Shown here: piece by piece, positions 23,840 through 34,181 of the stretch | Position numbering within the stretch: the stretch's first letter is position 1 | Layout: every line of letters begins with the position of its first letter | Assembly: GCF_029873635.1 (NCBI RefSeq) | Contig: NC_080420.1 | Span: 54,303,457-54,367,456, forward strand | Length of the DNA: 64,000 bases | Direction: 5' to 3' | Source: Malania oleifera | Lineage: Eukaryota > Streptophyta > Magnoliopsida > Santalales > Ximeniaceae | Program-made: the position numbers and the translations under genes | The notes under the pieces: generated by a model | Told to the model about the DNA's origin: nothing | The model's input: only the letters and a program-made list of their open reading frames with translations | Database searches by the model: none

Positions 23840-25950
23840 TGTTGACCTTATTGGTCACGCTCGGTTTTGATAATGACAAATACTCTTGTATTTAATAAAT
23901 ATCTAGTTCATGTGCAGGTCTACATTAGCAAGATACATTGACGGCACAAAGAGAAAGTGAAGTTGAAGACCCAATCTCTTTTTTTAATGCATTTCATATC
24001 TATTTAGTCTGTAATAGTAATTAGGATATTTGGTTTGTAATAAGCACACACAACACATGTATGATTTATTTCGTAAGCTCAAACCAAATACAAACTAAAA
24101 GTGACCGTAGAGAGACCTTAGGGTGTACCCTTCGGTCGACCGACACCGGATTCCTTCGGTGTCGCTATTTTGGACATAGATGACCCTAGGACACTCACCT
24201 TTACACTTGCATGTATTAGGAACTTGAATAGGGTGAATAGTTGTTGAAATAGGACCGAAATGCACACATTGTGCACTTTCGGTCGATCGGCCAACACAGT
24301 TCATTTTGGGCTGGTCGACTGAACCAGACCTGGGTCAACTGTTGACCAAGGTCCTGGTCGACCGAACGTATGCAGTTCAAAACCCCCCAGTCGACTGAAA
24401 CCCTCTCTGGTCAACAATTTGACCATCTGGTCGACTGAGCCATTTTTGTACTCCAACTACCTAGTCAACCGAGGGTCCTCGGGAAAAATCCCAGCAGTCT
24501 GGTTGACCGAACCAGCTAGTTCAAAATGGCCTGATCGACCGAACCTTTGAGAAATGGGAAATCACCACTTTGGGTCGACCGAGCCCTTAGTCCAAAATTC
24601 TCCTAGTCGACCGAACCATATGAGATCTAGTCAACCGAAACCTTTCTGGTCGACTGGACCTCTCGGGTTGCACCTAATTTTTTACCGTAGTTAATATTTT
24701 TAAACAGGGTTAAAATTTTTTAAACATCATTAAACTTTTTTAACAATCCCTAATAGGTCCCTAACGGTTAAAAATTCTAGTATGTCTATATATACCCTTT
24801 CATTTGGGAGAATTAATTATCGATTAGCAAAAAGAAAAATCCAATTTCTCTCTGAAGCTAAATATTTCTTACTACTCATACTATTTCCAAATCCACTCAA
24901 ACTTACCTTCCTCACTTCTTTGTATCATTTGTAAGTATATTGAGTGTGTTCATTTAGAGGTTTGCTCTCTTATTCCGTGAGTGCTTGAATCGATTTTTAC
25001 AAGAGCATAACCTAAGCATTCTTAGGAGGCTTTTCTAATAAGCCTACCCTAAGAAGGCCTGTGGTGAACTTCTGAGTGTTACATTCTCATGGCAATATCT
25101 TTGGAAGTTTGTATTTGTTTTTGGCTTGCAAAAATATTTTCAAACTCTCTCAAATATCTTGTGGTATTCATATTGACATTGTTGTGAAAAGATATTTGTG
25201 TTTGATATACAAATCTTTGTGGCAATATCTATTCAAGTTTATATTATGTGCTGAAAACAAAGATTGCTTAGCTTTGCAAACCAACCATATACACTAGTTG
25301 AAATATTGGATACTTGCATAATATCTTTGTTTGAGCATCTTGATTAAGATCACATTAAAATACAAAGATTGCTTGTTGACACTCTCGCGTACATATTACA
25401 CTGATAGAAAATATATTTGAGAGTTGAACCTTCTAGACCACACTGAGCTTACATTTTAAATCATCTGTGGTGTTTGTGATTGTGCACATTTGGGGTACAA
25501 ATCTACTTTACGTGAAAGCACCCTTATATTGTACCTTTTGCTTGTATATCTGAAAGATTCCAGGCGTGGCCTGAGGGGGCGGTAATCCAGCCTAATAAGG
25601 ATTGGCGTAAAGGTTAAGGTTAGCCCTATGCTAATTGACCTGGTTTGTATAGGTGCCGCTCCACCCATTTAAGCGAGCAAGTTATTGTGATAATCCTTGT
25701 GCTGGTTTGCCAAGGCGGGGACGTAGGCAGTTGGCCAAACCTCGATAACATATCAGCGTGTCACACTCTATTTATTGCTTTTTGGTGCTTGTGTGAGTAA
25801 TTAAACTGCTTTACTTAATTTCTGATACATTTATATTACTTGCACTAGATTGACCATAAGCTTGTGCACTTACTTCTGTTAGGAGGAATACCTAGGAGAT
25901 AAATTTTAAAAAATACCAATTTACCCCCCTCTTGGGATCACGGTAAAGCA
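23840..25950 (+). mobile_element. D4: solo LTR of SIRE-like family in the leader of body B
   Basis: A 2111-bp unit from TGTTGACCTTATTGGTCAC to ...ATCACGGTAAAGCA inserted between the primer site and gag of B. Flanks AAAAA (23835-23839) and AAAAT (25951-25955) are a near duplication with one mismatch. It aligns with D2 throughout, with the array at 24131-24660 and TATA at 24786-24795. It has no internal region. Confidence 0.8.
24131..24795 (+). promoter_or_regulatory. D4 U3 promoter: 13-copy GGTCGACCGA array plus TATA
   Basis: Palindromes start near 24131, 24278, 24311, 24354, 24387, 24428, 24461, 24500, 24531, 24571, 24603, 24628 and 24647. Most differ from TTCGGTCGACCGAA by one or two transitions. 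CTATATATACCC follows at 24786-24797. Confidence 0.6.
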
Positions 25951-25962
25951 AAAATAAACTCC

Positions 25963-25973
25963 TTCTGATACCA
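25963..25973 (-). other. Primer binding site of body B
   Basis: The minus strand reads TGGTATCAGAA two bases from LTR3. One base differs from the tRNA-Met match seen in A (TGGTATCAGAG). Confidence 0.8.
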
Positions 25974-26567
25974 ATTGTTGAATTAGGTGTAATCCTAAGA
26001 AGGGGGGGTGAATTGGGTATTTTCAAATTCTGACTCTATTTACCTCTTAATCCCTACTTGTATATTAGCAAACCCAAGCTCAGGGATTTATAACAAAACA
26101 CATCAATTTACCAAAGTGTTCTTATTACCCAATTAATTGTGTGCAATATTATTCAACGTACACATGCAATATGAACAATTTAAATGTAGTGCTGAAAGTA
26201 AATAGTAAAGGGAGGAGAGAAGACAAATGTAGTTTTCACGAGGTTCAGCCAACTCGTCCTACATCCTCGCCTTGAGCAACTACTCAAGGATTTCCCTAAA
26301 ATCCCTGCTCCTTAAATTCTAACGGAGCTTCCCTTACAATCCACTACTTACAAGAGGTACAGCTCCCTCCTACTCAGCTGCTTACAAGAGATATAGTTCT
26401 CTCCTCAAACCTCGGTTCACACACCGAACCGTGTATACAATAGAATCTGTAAAAACACTAAAAAATGCTTCCAAACAAAAGCTTGTGAGTACAATTCAAA
26501 TTCTTAATAAATTTAACATATGATATAACTTGAAGCTCAGAATATATGAAACGATACAATCGTTTTT

Positions 26568-26986
26568 TCAAGATCTATCTTGTTCTAAATATCTTTGTAA
26601 TTTCTTCATTTGAAGTTAGATTAGAATCAAAGGTAAAAGATTTCTTGGGTTATCAAATGATACATAATGCAAGACAATCAAAACAAGATATTATAGTAAG
26701 AAAAGACTAGATATCTCGGGGACAGGTAAACTTATAAACGAACTCTCTATCCTCTCTTTTTCCATCTAATTGGTTTATGTTCATGTTAGGATAACAAGAT
26801 AGTTAGAAATCCTTTATTTTTTAAACCCAATCGCTTTTTTGATTTTGGAAAAAATGCTCTTTATCAATATGCTACTTCTTCTACACATTCATCTCTATTC
26901 CATTATGGAATGAAGAATAGTTAGGATTCATTAAAAAAAATTGATAATCCACTCTTGGGAAAAGACTTTACCATGTCAGGCACTAA
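26568..26986 (-). other. matK (5' fragment): Plastid DNA insertion (trnK 5' intron plus start of matK)
   Basis: The minus strand reads as the plastid trnK 5' intron leading into matK. It contains the intron stretch with GAGTGGATTATCAATTTTTT, the TTACCTGTCCCCGAGATATC block, and the matK start at 26609-26607 (MKKLQRYLEQDRS), followed at once by a TGA at the host junction. In plants matK (intron maturase) begins MEEFQRYLELDRSQQ or close variants; only 13 codons are present. LTR1 and LTR2 have no such sequence between ACGATACAATCGTTT and ATGCTTCAACACAC, and a few host bases are lost at the junction. Recognition is from memory of the trnK/matK region. Confidence 0.85.
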
Positions 26987-27718
26987 ATGCTTCAACACAC
27001 AAATCTCTTTTTATCAAATCTCCCAAAATGTTTGTATGAATCAATACTTTGGAGAAACTTAGGTTAAATCTTTGAATACAAAATTAGTTTTGAATATTGC
27101 AAAGATTTGACACACACTTTGTCAAAAACAATACTTCTCTCAAGAGTTCGATCTCAATGTGATCTTGGTAGTATTTGCCCTAATATATATATGTATCTAT
27201 GTGATGAGAATACCAAGTATCAAATACTTAATATATGATTTTCAGAAAATATCCTTCAATATGTATAGATCAGGTTATGCACTTCTTAGGATATCTAATC
27301 AACTAGTTTAGAAGTATCCAAAATTTCCCGTCTTTAACTTTGAAAACACTTGAATGATTACTCTTTAAATAATGGTCAAATAAAAACTTTCTCAAGTGTT
27401 CAACTAGTCAAAAAACAATCTTTATATGAATATGAATACGAAAATACTCAATATCAAACTTCTCTAAAAGTATTCAATAGCAAATGTTGATATGAGAATC
27501 TCTTGAAAAGAACTAAATGAATCAAACAAATCTCAATACCAAGATGAAATAAAGTTGTGTGAATAAAACTTTTCGGAGTAGATTTTCCCAAGCTTGATAA
27601 GAGTAAGTTGAAGTGCAGGCAATCATATAGCAAAGTGCTCAACGTTCTCAATTCGCTTTCAAAAGGTGTTCTCTTTTCTTCTTGTTTTTCTGGCATGCGA
27701 ACTAGGGTTTAGATATTC

Positions 27719-28092
27719 AGTATATATAGTGTCTTACCCTTAGAATTGATCTCAACTGTTGGATCAAAAGATATCTCGCGTGTTTGCTCAATAAAAATTA
27801 AATTTTTAATCTTTTTCGCAAGTTCAGACGACTGAGGCCAAGGGCCCAAACGATCAAAGTCATTTTTATCCTTTGAAAAAATTGCCTAGACATAGGCTCA
27901 GACGACTGAGGTCAAGGGTCAGACGACTGAAGTGTCGAGTTCAGATGACCGAAGTATCAAGTTAGTCATCTGAGGTGCTTCCACCAGTTTCTGTTTTTCA
28001 CCCATAAAACTTAAGACGACTAAGCTTATTCTTCAGACGTCTGAGGAAATTCTTCAATCAACCAAACTTAAAGTTCAGTCAACCGAAGTTCC
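27719..28092 (-). promoter_or_regulatory. LTR3 U3 promoter: palindrome array plus TATA
   Basis: TTCAGACGACTGAGG, TTCAGACGTCTGAGG and TTCAGTCAACCGAAG copies lie upstream (minus strand) of TATATATACTGA, with the same spacing as in LTR1. Confidence 0.5.
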
Positions 28093-28531
28093 CAACTTTT
28101 GCATATTTACTTTCTAATTCAAAAATCTGTTTTGCTTTCTTTCTTGGCTCTTATATAAAATATATTTTCCATGATTTTAAAAGTATTTCAAGGTCCATGA
28201 AAGTCCCCTAATGATATATATGAAATGCATGAATCCTAAAGTGATTCTAAGTTATGTTGAGTCTCAAATTAAATCATACGAAAATGTAAATATATGAGGT
28301 CTAAGTACCAATTCCCATGATATGCTTGGACTTTGTCGCTTGCATCTTGATTCTCGTACTCGTTGAGTTCTATGGATCTTGCCAAGATATGTGTGCTTTA
28401 CTTTAAGGCTTCCATGACTCGTTATCCTTCCGTGCATGCTTAATATGGTTCCTGATCACAAACTCAATGCATAGATCAAATACCAAGTGATTTTTCATTA
28501 TCAAAATCGGATTTAACTCATAGAGTCAACA

Positions 28532-28536
28532 ATGAT
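28532..28536. repeat. Right target-site duplication (ATGAT) of the tandem array
   Basis: Exact partner of 4676-4680. After it, element C's internal region resumes. Confidence 0.85.
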
Positions 28537-28848
28537 GAATTTTAAAGTTCTATACTTTTTATGGTTGCTCATAGCCTTAGTATTTAATGGTTGACGTACT
28601 CTTTTTTGATTGATGTGAAAAGAGGGAGAAGTTTTAGGCAAAAATTGAGCATGAACATAATATATAAAAAGGGGGAGAAATATTTGATATTAATTGTAAA
28701 ATGAAGTGATGATCATGATTGTAAATGAGGTTTGAATTAATATTGATCTTGCGAATATTGTTAAGATGATGCTTATTGAAAGCGAGAGCCATTTTAAAAT
28801 TTACTCAAATTTTTGTTTCTTGTTTGTCATCATCAAAAAAGGGGAGAT
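28537..28848 (+). other. Element C 3' internal region and polypurine tract
   Basis: No coding is seen. Purine tracts AAAAGAGGGAGAAG (28618), AAAAAGGGGGAGAAA (28667) and AAAAAAGGGGAGAT (28835-28848) occur in order. The last abuts the 3' LTR and is the likely plus-strand primer. Confidence 0.75.
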
Positions 28849-30930
28849 TGTTGGCCTTATAGGGTTTAAAATCTTGTTTTGATGCTAACAAACAAGTGAA
28901 ACTTAACATATTTTGTTTAGTGATGTTATTTCAGGGCTCACATATGTGAAAACAAGGTCAAAGTGCTCACAAGGATCAAATGAAGCTTAAAGAATCAAAA
29001 GCATGGATTCAAAGATGATTTAATAAAGCTTGAAGATTATGAGAGCATGCATATTAAAGTGAACTTGCTAAAAGGCTAAAGTACATTGAAAGCTTGAAGA
29101 AAATATGGACTCAAAGAAAGGACATACATGAAGACTTCACAAGTTGAAGGAATCTTAAGGAAGTTTTATGTAAGTACTTCAAATAATTTCAATATGGATA
29201 CATGAAACTCTTAGGTTAATTTCTTGGACCTAGATACCTTTTTAAATACTTGAAAAATATTTTTATAAGGTAAAAAATTATTTCAAAAGGTTAAAATTAT
29301 TTTTGGAATGAAAAGCACCAAAAATAGGATTTTCCAAATGCTGTCATTTTTTCTACATCCACATTGAGGTGCATTTTTCTCAATCAAACACTCCTTAATT
29401 TAAAGAGTGTTCAACATGAAAGTTGTAGGATTATCTCTTACATTTCTTTTGATATCAAGATAAACTAATTTAGAGTAGTGCAAAAAAGGTTATGACTAAA
29501 ATACTGAATGGGGGTCGAAGTTATCAGGTTTTTTTTTTTTTTTTTTTTTAAAAAGGGGCAGTGTACCCTCAAAAGACTGAACCTCAAGTTCAAACATCTG
29601 AACCCAGCACTTCAGATGACTGGACTCCACTTCAGTCTTCTGACCCTATTTCTAGACTTAATTTTTCAATGTTTGAAGCAACTTCAGAAGACTGAACTCG
29701 ATAGTTCAGTCGTCTGAACACTGTTAATGGACATATTTTTTAAAAGTTTTTAAATTCAAACTTATATTTCTTGTGCTCTAAACTTTCTATAAACTTAGGA
29801 AACACTCCAAGTCACTTGGGGAACATGAAATAAACTTTATTTCTCATCTATAAATAACCCCCAAGGCTAAGGATTAATTACACCAAGAAAATACAGCAAA
29901 CAAGCTTTCATGTTCTCAAATCTCCCAATTCTCTTAAAGCTCTCTTGTGCAATATATTTATGAGTTTCACTTCTGAGATTTTCTATGAATTTATTAAGAA
30001 AATTCTGAGTCTACTCTTAATTTTTTCAACCTAGAAAGAAGGCTTACGGTGATATCTTCTTGATCTTCATATTTCCATATTGTGAATTTGATTGAAGTAT
30101 ATAGATTTAACTTGCACTAATCAGCTCTTTATGAGAGCACTCTTTGTACCCATCTATTTTTTGCATCTTTTGTAGATTGTGATGAGTCCAAGATATTTGG
30201 ATCGTTGGCTAAGCATGGGGATATTGCTTAGAGAGGCGGGTTCTAGTCTAATTGAAGGAGTGACCGAGTGAAGGTATATCACTTGGAGAGGCAGGCTCTA
30301 GCCTATTCGGTCTCACTCTCTTTTTCCCTTGCTCTTTATTTTCAGTACATATATTAACTGCATGGATGTTTTAAATTCCTAAATCATATATACTACATAA
30401 ATTTGGAAATTAAGTAAACTTAAAGTTTAATTTTGATTTGGGATTACGGAAATCAAAAGGGAGTACATTAGTTGATTTATACTTTGCGGAAACCTTAAAG
30501 GGAGTACGTTGATTAGTTAACACCCAAAGATAAATTAACTAAGAGTTTATTTAAATTCTGAATTTTAGGAAGAGTGTGGATGTTGTGTTAAATATCAAAT
30601 AAAGAAACAAATTACGTTCTCTACAGGGCTTACAATTTCATTCACCACAGGGCTGCAAACAAACTAAACATCTTGATTGAATATTGTGTAGCTAATTGAT
30701 TGGTTACTTGCATTATGGTTAATTAGTTTGAATGGTTGATTGAATGTTTATTTGTTTTGTGGTTGTGGATTTGATAAAGAGAATTAAGCTTTTATTGTGT
30801 GATTGCTAAATCAACAAGAAATCAAGAATTCGTTGAAAGAATTAAATTAAGTTAAAGAATTCCTAAAAAGTTTTAAAGGAAAGTTTTAAACCCAATTCAC
30901 CCCCCTCTTGGGACTACACCTTAGTTTTTA
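28849..30930 (+). mobile_element. Element C 3' LTR
   Basis: A 2082-bp LTR from TGTTGGCCTTATAGGG to ...ACACCTTAGTTTTTA. Its last 410 bp match 1370-1780; the end is TA where the 5' copy has CA. It has a palindrome group (29577-29722), TATA (29847-29856), and a T run at 29527-29548. It is inserted in the Athila 5' LTR, since the sequence GGTATACCCC right of 30930 is continuous with flanking bases in the Athila 3' LTR near 47668. Confidence 0.82.
29577..29856 (+). promoter_or_regulatory. Element C U3 promoter: TTCAGACGACTGAA-type group plus TATA
   Basis: Copies include TTCAGATGACTGGAC, TTCAGAAGACTGAACTC and TTCAGTCGTCTGAAC. TCTATAAATA lies about 125 bp downstream. Confidence 0.5.
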
Positions 30931-31325
30931 GGTATACCCCGTTCTCCTGATCGTGCTCCGGATGATTGGTGCGAAACTAGCTGCGCTATGTGACTCGAGT
31001 AGATTGCTTGACTGTTTAAACCCTTGTATGGATAATTGACTGAAGATAGTTGTCGTGTATCAACCGGGGTGGATTCATAACCAGGGACTTGCTTTCCATA
31101 AGACTTTAATTTAATTTAATTGCTTTCTTAGTTTAATAGAAAAACCAAAAATCAATCTTTCATTCTTGTTTCGGCATAGAAAACAAGATTAAATTGGTTA
31201 ATTGCTACACTCAGTCCTTGAGATCGACACCCGAATCACTCCTTGTTCTACTGAACTTGGGATTAGTTAGGTTATAAATATTATCTTTGGTAGTTAAGGA
31301 CCCAAGCCTTGGTGAGCCTACCAAA
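30931..31325 (+). mobile_element. Athila-like element H, 3' end of 5' LTR
   Basis: This matches the first part of the corresponding region in the H 3' LTR (GGTATACCCC(A/G)TTCTCCTGAT near 47668). It ends in the stretch GGTAGTTAAGGACC(C/T)AAGCC, also found at 52042 in a related LTR. It is followed by a tRNA-Asp-type primer site. Confidence 0.75.
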
Positions 31326-31345
31326 TTTTGACGCCATTGCTAGGG
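31326..31345 (+). other. Decayed primer binding site of Athila-like element H
   Basis: TTTTGACGCCATTGCTAGGG is a transition-decayed form of the Athila/Tat site TGGCGCCGTTGCCGGGGA (tRNA-Asp). A cleaner copy exists at 49871. Confidence 0.7.
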
Positions 31346-31449
31346 ACTTAGTTACGATAGTGAGCCAATTCCTAGTGCAGTTTACTTCGATTTTTTTTTC
31401 TTTTGTTTTTATTTTTGTTTGATATTTGAAGGCTTGATTATGTGCTAAA

Positions 31450-33940
31450 TTGTTATATGCTGGGTTTGAGATATTTGGATTCAATTTAGTGCCTATAGAC
31501 CCTGATATTAAGAGATCCTATAGGTTGGTTAGGAAATCTACTTCTAGTCCAGCGTTAGCTAAGTCCTTTGAACCTAAAGTCATGGTTGAACGTCAACGGA
31601 TTCCCATTTTTCATCATCAAAACCAAAAAAAGAACCTCTTTCTCCCTGTCAACCTGCTGCAGAGGAGCAACCTCTTCAGCCCCTTAGGGACTATTTCACA
31701 CCCAATGCATACACGTTACCATCTTGCATCCAATTCCTTGATGTTGAGGCTGTGTAATTTAAAATCAAGACCTCAACCATCTCGATGCTTCCCAACTTCT
31801 TTGGGAATTCAAATAAAAATGCATATAAGCATCTTAATGAGTTTCTGAAAATTTGCTCCACCATCCATATACCCAATTTTGGTGATGATGCCCTCCATTT
31901 GAGGCAATTTCCCTTCTCTCCTAAGGACAAAGCGAAATATTGGCTAAATTCCTTAGAGCCAAACTCTGTGACCACCTGGGCCACCATGCAGCATGAATTC
32001 CTCAAAAGGTACTTTCCTATTGGGAAGACTAACCAACTTAGGAAGGCTATCACTAGTTTCTCATAGATAGATGGTGAGCAATTTTTTGAGACGTGGGAGT
32101 GTTTTAGGGACCTTTTGCGTAAATGCCCACACCATCAAGTCCTTAGGTGCTAGTTAGTTCAAACCTTGTTTGAGGGTTAGTTGAGTGTGATAGATCCATG
32201 GTTGATGCATCATGTGGAGGTACTTTCCTCATGAAGCATGAGAATGAGGCTTGGACTCTCTTTGAGAGCCTCACCAAGAATTCTCAGCAACATATTGTTG
32301 CTGCTTATAGACCTTCCCAACCTTCTTCATCCCATTCTAAGGAAGTCTAGGAATTAGCAGCCGACCATGACCTTGCACATATCCTACACAGCATTGTTAA
32401 GAAACTTGACCAGGTCTTGTCCTTAGGACAACCACCTCAGCCGGTGGCATATGCAAAGTTGTGTGTCATATGACCAGACCCATCCCATACCTACTATAAT
32501 TGCCCCCATGTGCTTCCCACATCTGATTTTGTGCAGGAGGAAGTTAAATCCACCTATAATTGGTACGATATGCTGGCCAATGATCTATATTCCAATAAGT
32601 ACAATCCTGGGTGGATTAGACATCCTAACTTCTCCTAGAGGCCATAAACTCCGGGTTTTCCAACCCAAAGACCTCAGCAATCATCCAATGCTCGACCTCC
32701 TCGACCATTTCAGAATTCAAATCCTCCAAATCCTCCCATGTCTACCCCTCGTCAATCAGTTTATCAACCACCACCCCTTAAACCTCATGATAGATCTTTT
32801 TCAGGAGACAGTGTTGAAAGCCCTTAAAGGTATCGAGGCTAATCATCAGGTTGATCGACAATTATTCCATTCCCACTCTTAGTTCATAGCAAAGCTAAAG
32901 GCCACTATGGGCCAACTAGTTACATCCTTGAGTAGAAGGGATAAGGGGAAGTTGCTGAGTCAGCCCCTCGTTAACCCAAAAGGCCAGTATGGAGTAGAGA
33001 GTGAGCCAGTTGCTAGCCATTCGACATATCATGAGCAAGCCTAGGCTATGACCACCCTTAGGAATGGCAGGGAGGTAAATAATAGGGTCAAAGATAAGTC
33101 AAACTAAAGTAAGGATAAGGAGAATATGAGGATAAAGCCTACTGTTGAACCATGCATCCCTTCTTCCTATAATCCGGTGAGTAATCCCATAATGCCCACC
33201 TCCTCCAATGAAGGAGCATTGCCCCACTATCTCCCTACAGTGCCATACCCTGCAGCTCTTCACTCGAACTCCAAATCTAAGAAGAAAGCAATTGTCGAGT
33301 CCATGATGGAAATGTTTAAGCAAGTAAAGGTCAATCTTCCTCGCTTAGATGTCATTAAGCAAGTGCCTGCATATGCCATCGCTTAGATGTCATTAAGCAA
33401 GTGCCTGCATATGCCAAATTCCTCAAGGACTTGTGCATCAAAAAATGCAAATCTCGAGTACACATGAACAAAAAAGTCAGGTTGACCGAGTGTGCGACTG
33501 TGAACCTACTTCCCTACTTGGTCTACTAGCAATTTGGTTTAGGAAAGCTTAAGCCTACCCTAGTCACCTTGAGTTTCGCTGACCAATATATGAAAAGGCC
33601 CTGGGGTATTGTTGAGGATGTCCTAGTAAAGGTCGATAAGTTTTATTATCTAGTTGATTTCATTGTCTTAGACATAGAACTTACTAACTCAGCCAAGAAT
33701 CTGATCATTGTCCTTCTAAGTCAACCATTCTTACCTAAGGCTAATGCTTATATCTAGCATCGAATTGAGATCATGGACGTATCCTTCGGCAACATGAAGC
33801 TCCGGCTAAATGTGTTTCATGCCTCTCAATACCCATCTTATAATGCCCAATGTGTGGACGCAGATATGATCAATGAATGTGTTGAGGAGGTTGCCCCATC
33901 GATTCTTTTGAAGGATCCCCTCAAGATGTTGTAGCTTGAT
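31450..33940 (+). pseudogene. Athila-like gag and protease, heavily decayed
   Basis: The Gag domain is clearest at 31785-32066: NFFGNSNKNAYKHLNEFLKI, then FPFSPKDKAKYWLNSLEPNS and WATMQHEFLKRYFPIGKTNQ, typical of Athila Gag. A Pro-rich stretch follows (32500-32790). The protease region (33340-33940) has KQVPAYA and FADQYMKRPWGIVEDVLVKV, a standard Athila protease surrounding. The usual active-site DLGAS reads ECATV, so the catalytic Asp is lost. Many stops and frameshifts, and a 38-bp duplication at 33342, break the frame. The usual RT, RNaseH and integrase do not follow. Confidence 0.8.
33342..33416 (+). repeat. 38-bp tandem duplication in the Athila-like protease region
   Basis: CGCTTAGATGTCATTAAGCA and the following 18 bases occur twice in a row (33342 and 33380). 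The unit is not a multiple of three, so it shifts the frame. Confidence 0.9.
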
Positions 33941-34147
33941 CACCCCTCCTTCTTAAGTCTAAAGGACCCATATGAGTATATCTCTTCTATTTATGACTTG
34001 GACTTTAGCCTAAAGAGTAGGCTTGGGACATGTGAGAAGAGGGTTAGTAAGGTACTAGTGGAGGAAATTCCTATTATCAAACCTGGGTGAGTTTGACATA
34101 AGATGATAAACTTAGCACTTTTTAGAGGCAACCCACTTGTTTTTCTT

Positions 34148-34181
<34 letters not shown>

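Larger units (their letters stand above)
4681..28531 (-). mobile_element. Tandem SIRE/Maximus-like Ty1/copia array: LTR1-body A-LTR2-body B-LTR3
   Basis: Three related LTRs (4681-6748, 14259-16386, 25976-28531) alternate with two minus-strand internal regions. LTR2 serves as the 5' LTR of A (primer site 14246-14256) and as the 3' LTR of B (polypurine tract 16387-16400), with no target duplication or foreign DNA at either of its edges. Only the outer ends carry the ATGAT duplication. Gene order in each body is gag, protease, integrase, RT, RNaseH (copia order). The polypurine tract AAAAAGGGGGAGAT and the gag with two zinc knuckles suggest the SIRE/Maximus lineage. No env-like frame is seen between RNaseH and the 3' LTR. 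Body A carries D2; body B carries D3 and D4; LTR3 carries plastid DNA. Confidence 0.85.
25976..28531 (-). mobile_element. LTR3: 5' LTR of body B, carrying a plastid DNA insert
   Basis: At 2556 bp it is longer than LTR1 and LTR2 because of a roughly 420-bp insert at about 26568-26986; the remainder aligns with them. TATA is at 27719-27728 and the palindrome array at 27822-28092. The outer edge abuts target duplication ATGAT. Confidence 0.88.

Noticed and set aside
24131..24660. GTCGAC-type repeats as a possible CRISPR array
   Set aside because: Units are short dyads of 10-14 bp with unequal spacing and similar intervening sequence, there are no cas genes, and the DNA is plant nuclear.
26607..26609. 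matK fragment as a working gene
   Set aside because: Only 13 codons remain before a stop at the junction with LTR sequence.
29508..29717. 69-codon frame starting before a T run in the C 3' LTR
   Set aside because: It crosses poly(T) and the palindrome group within the U3 region and does not resemble any protein.
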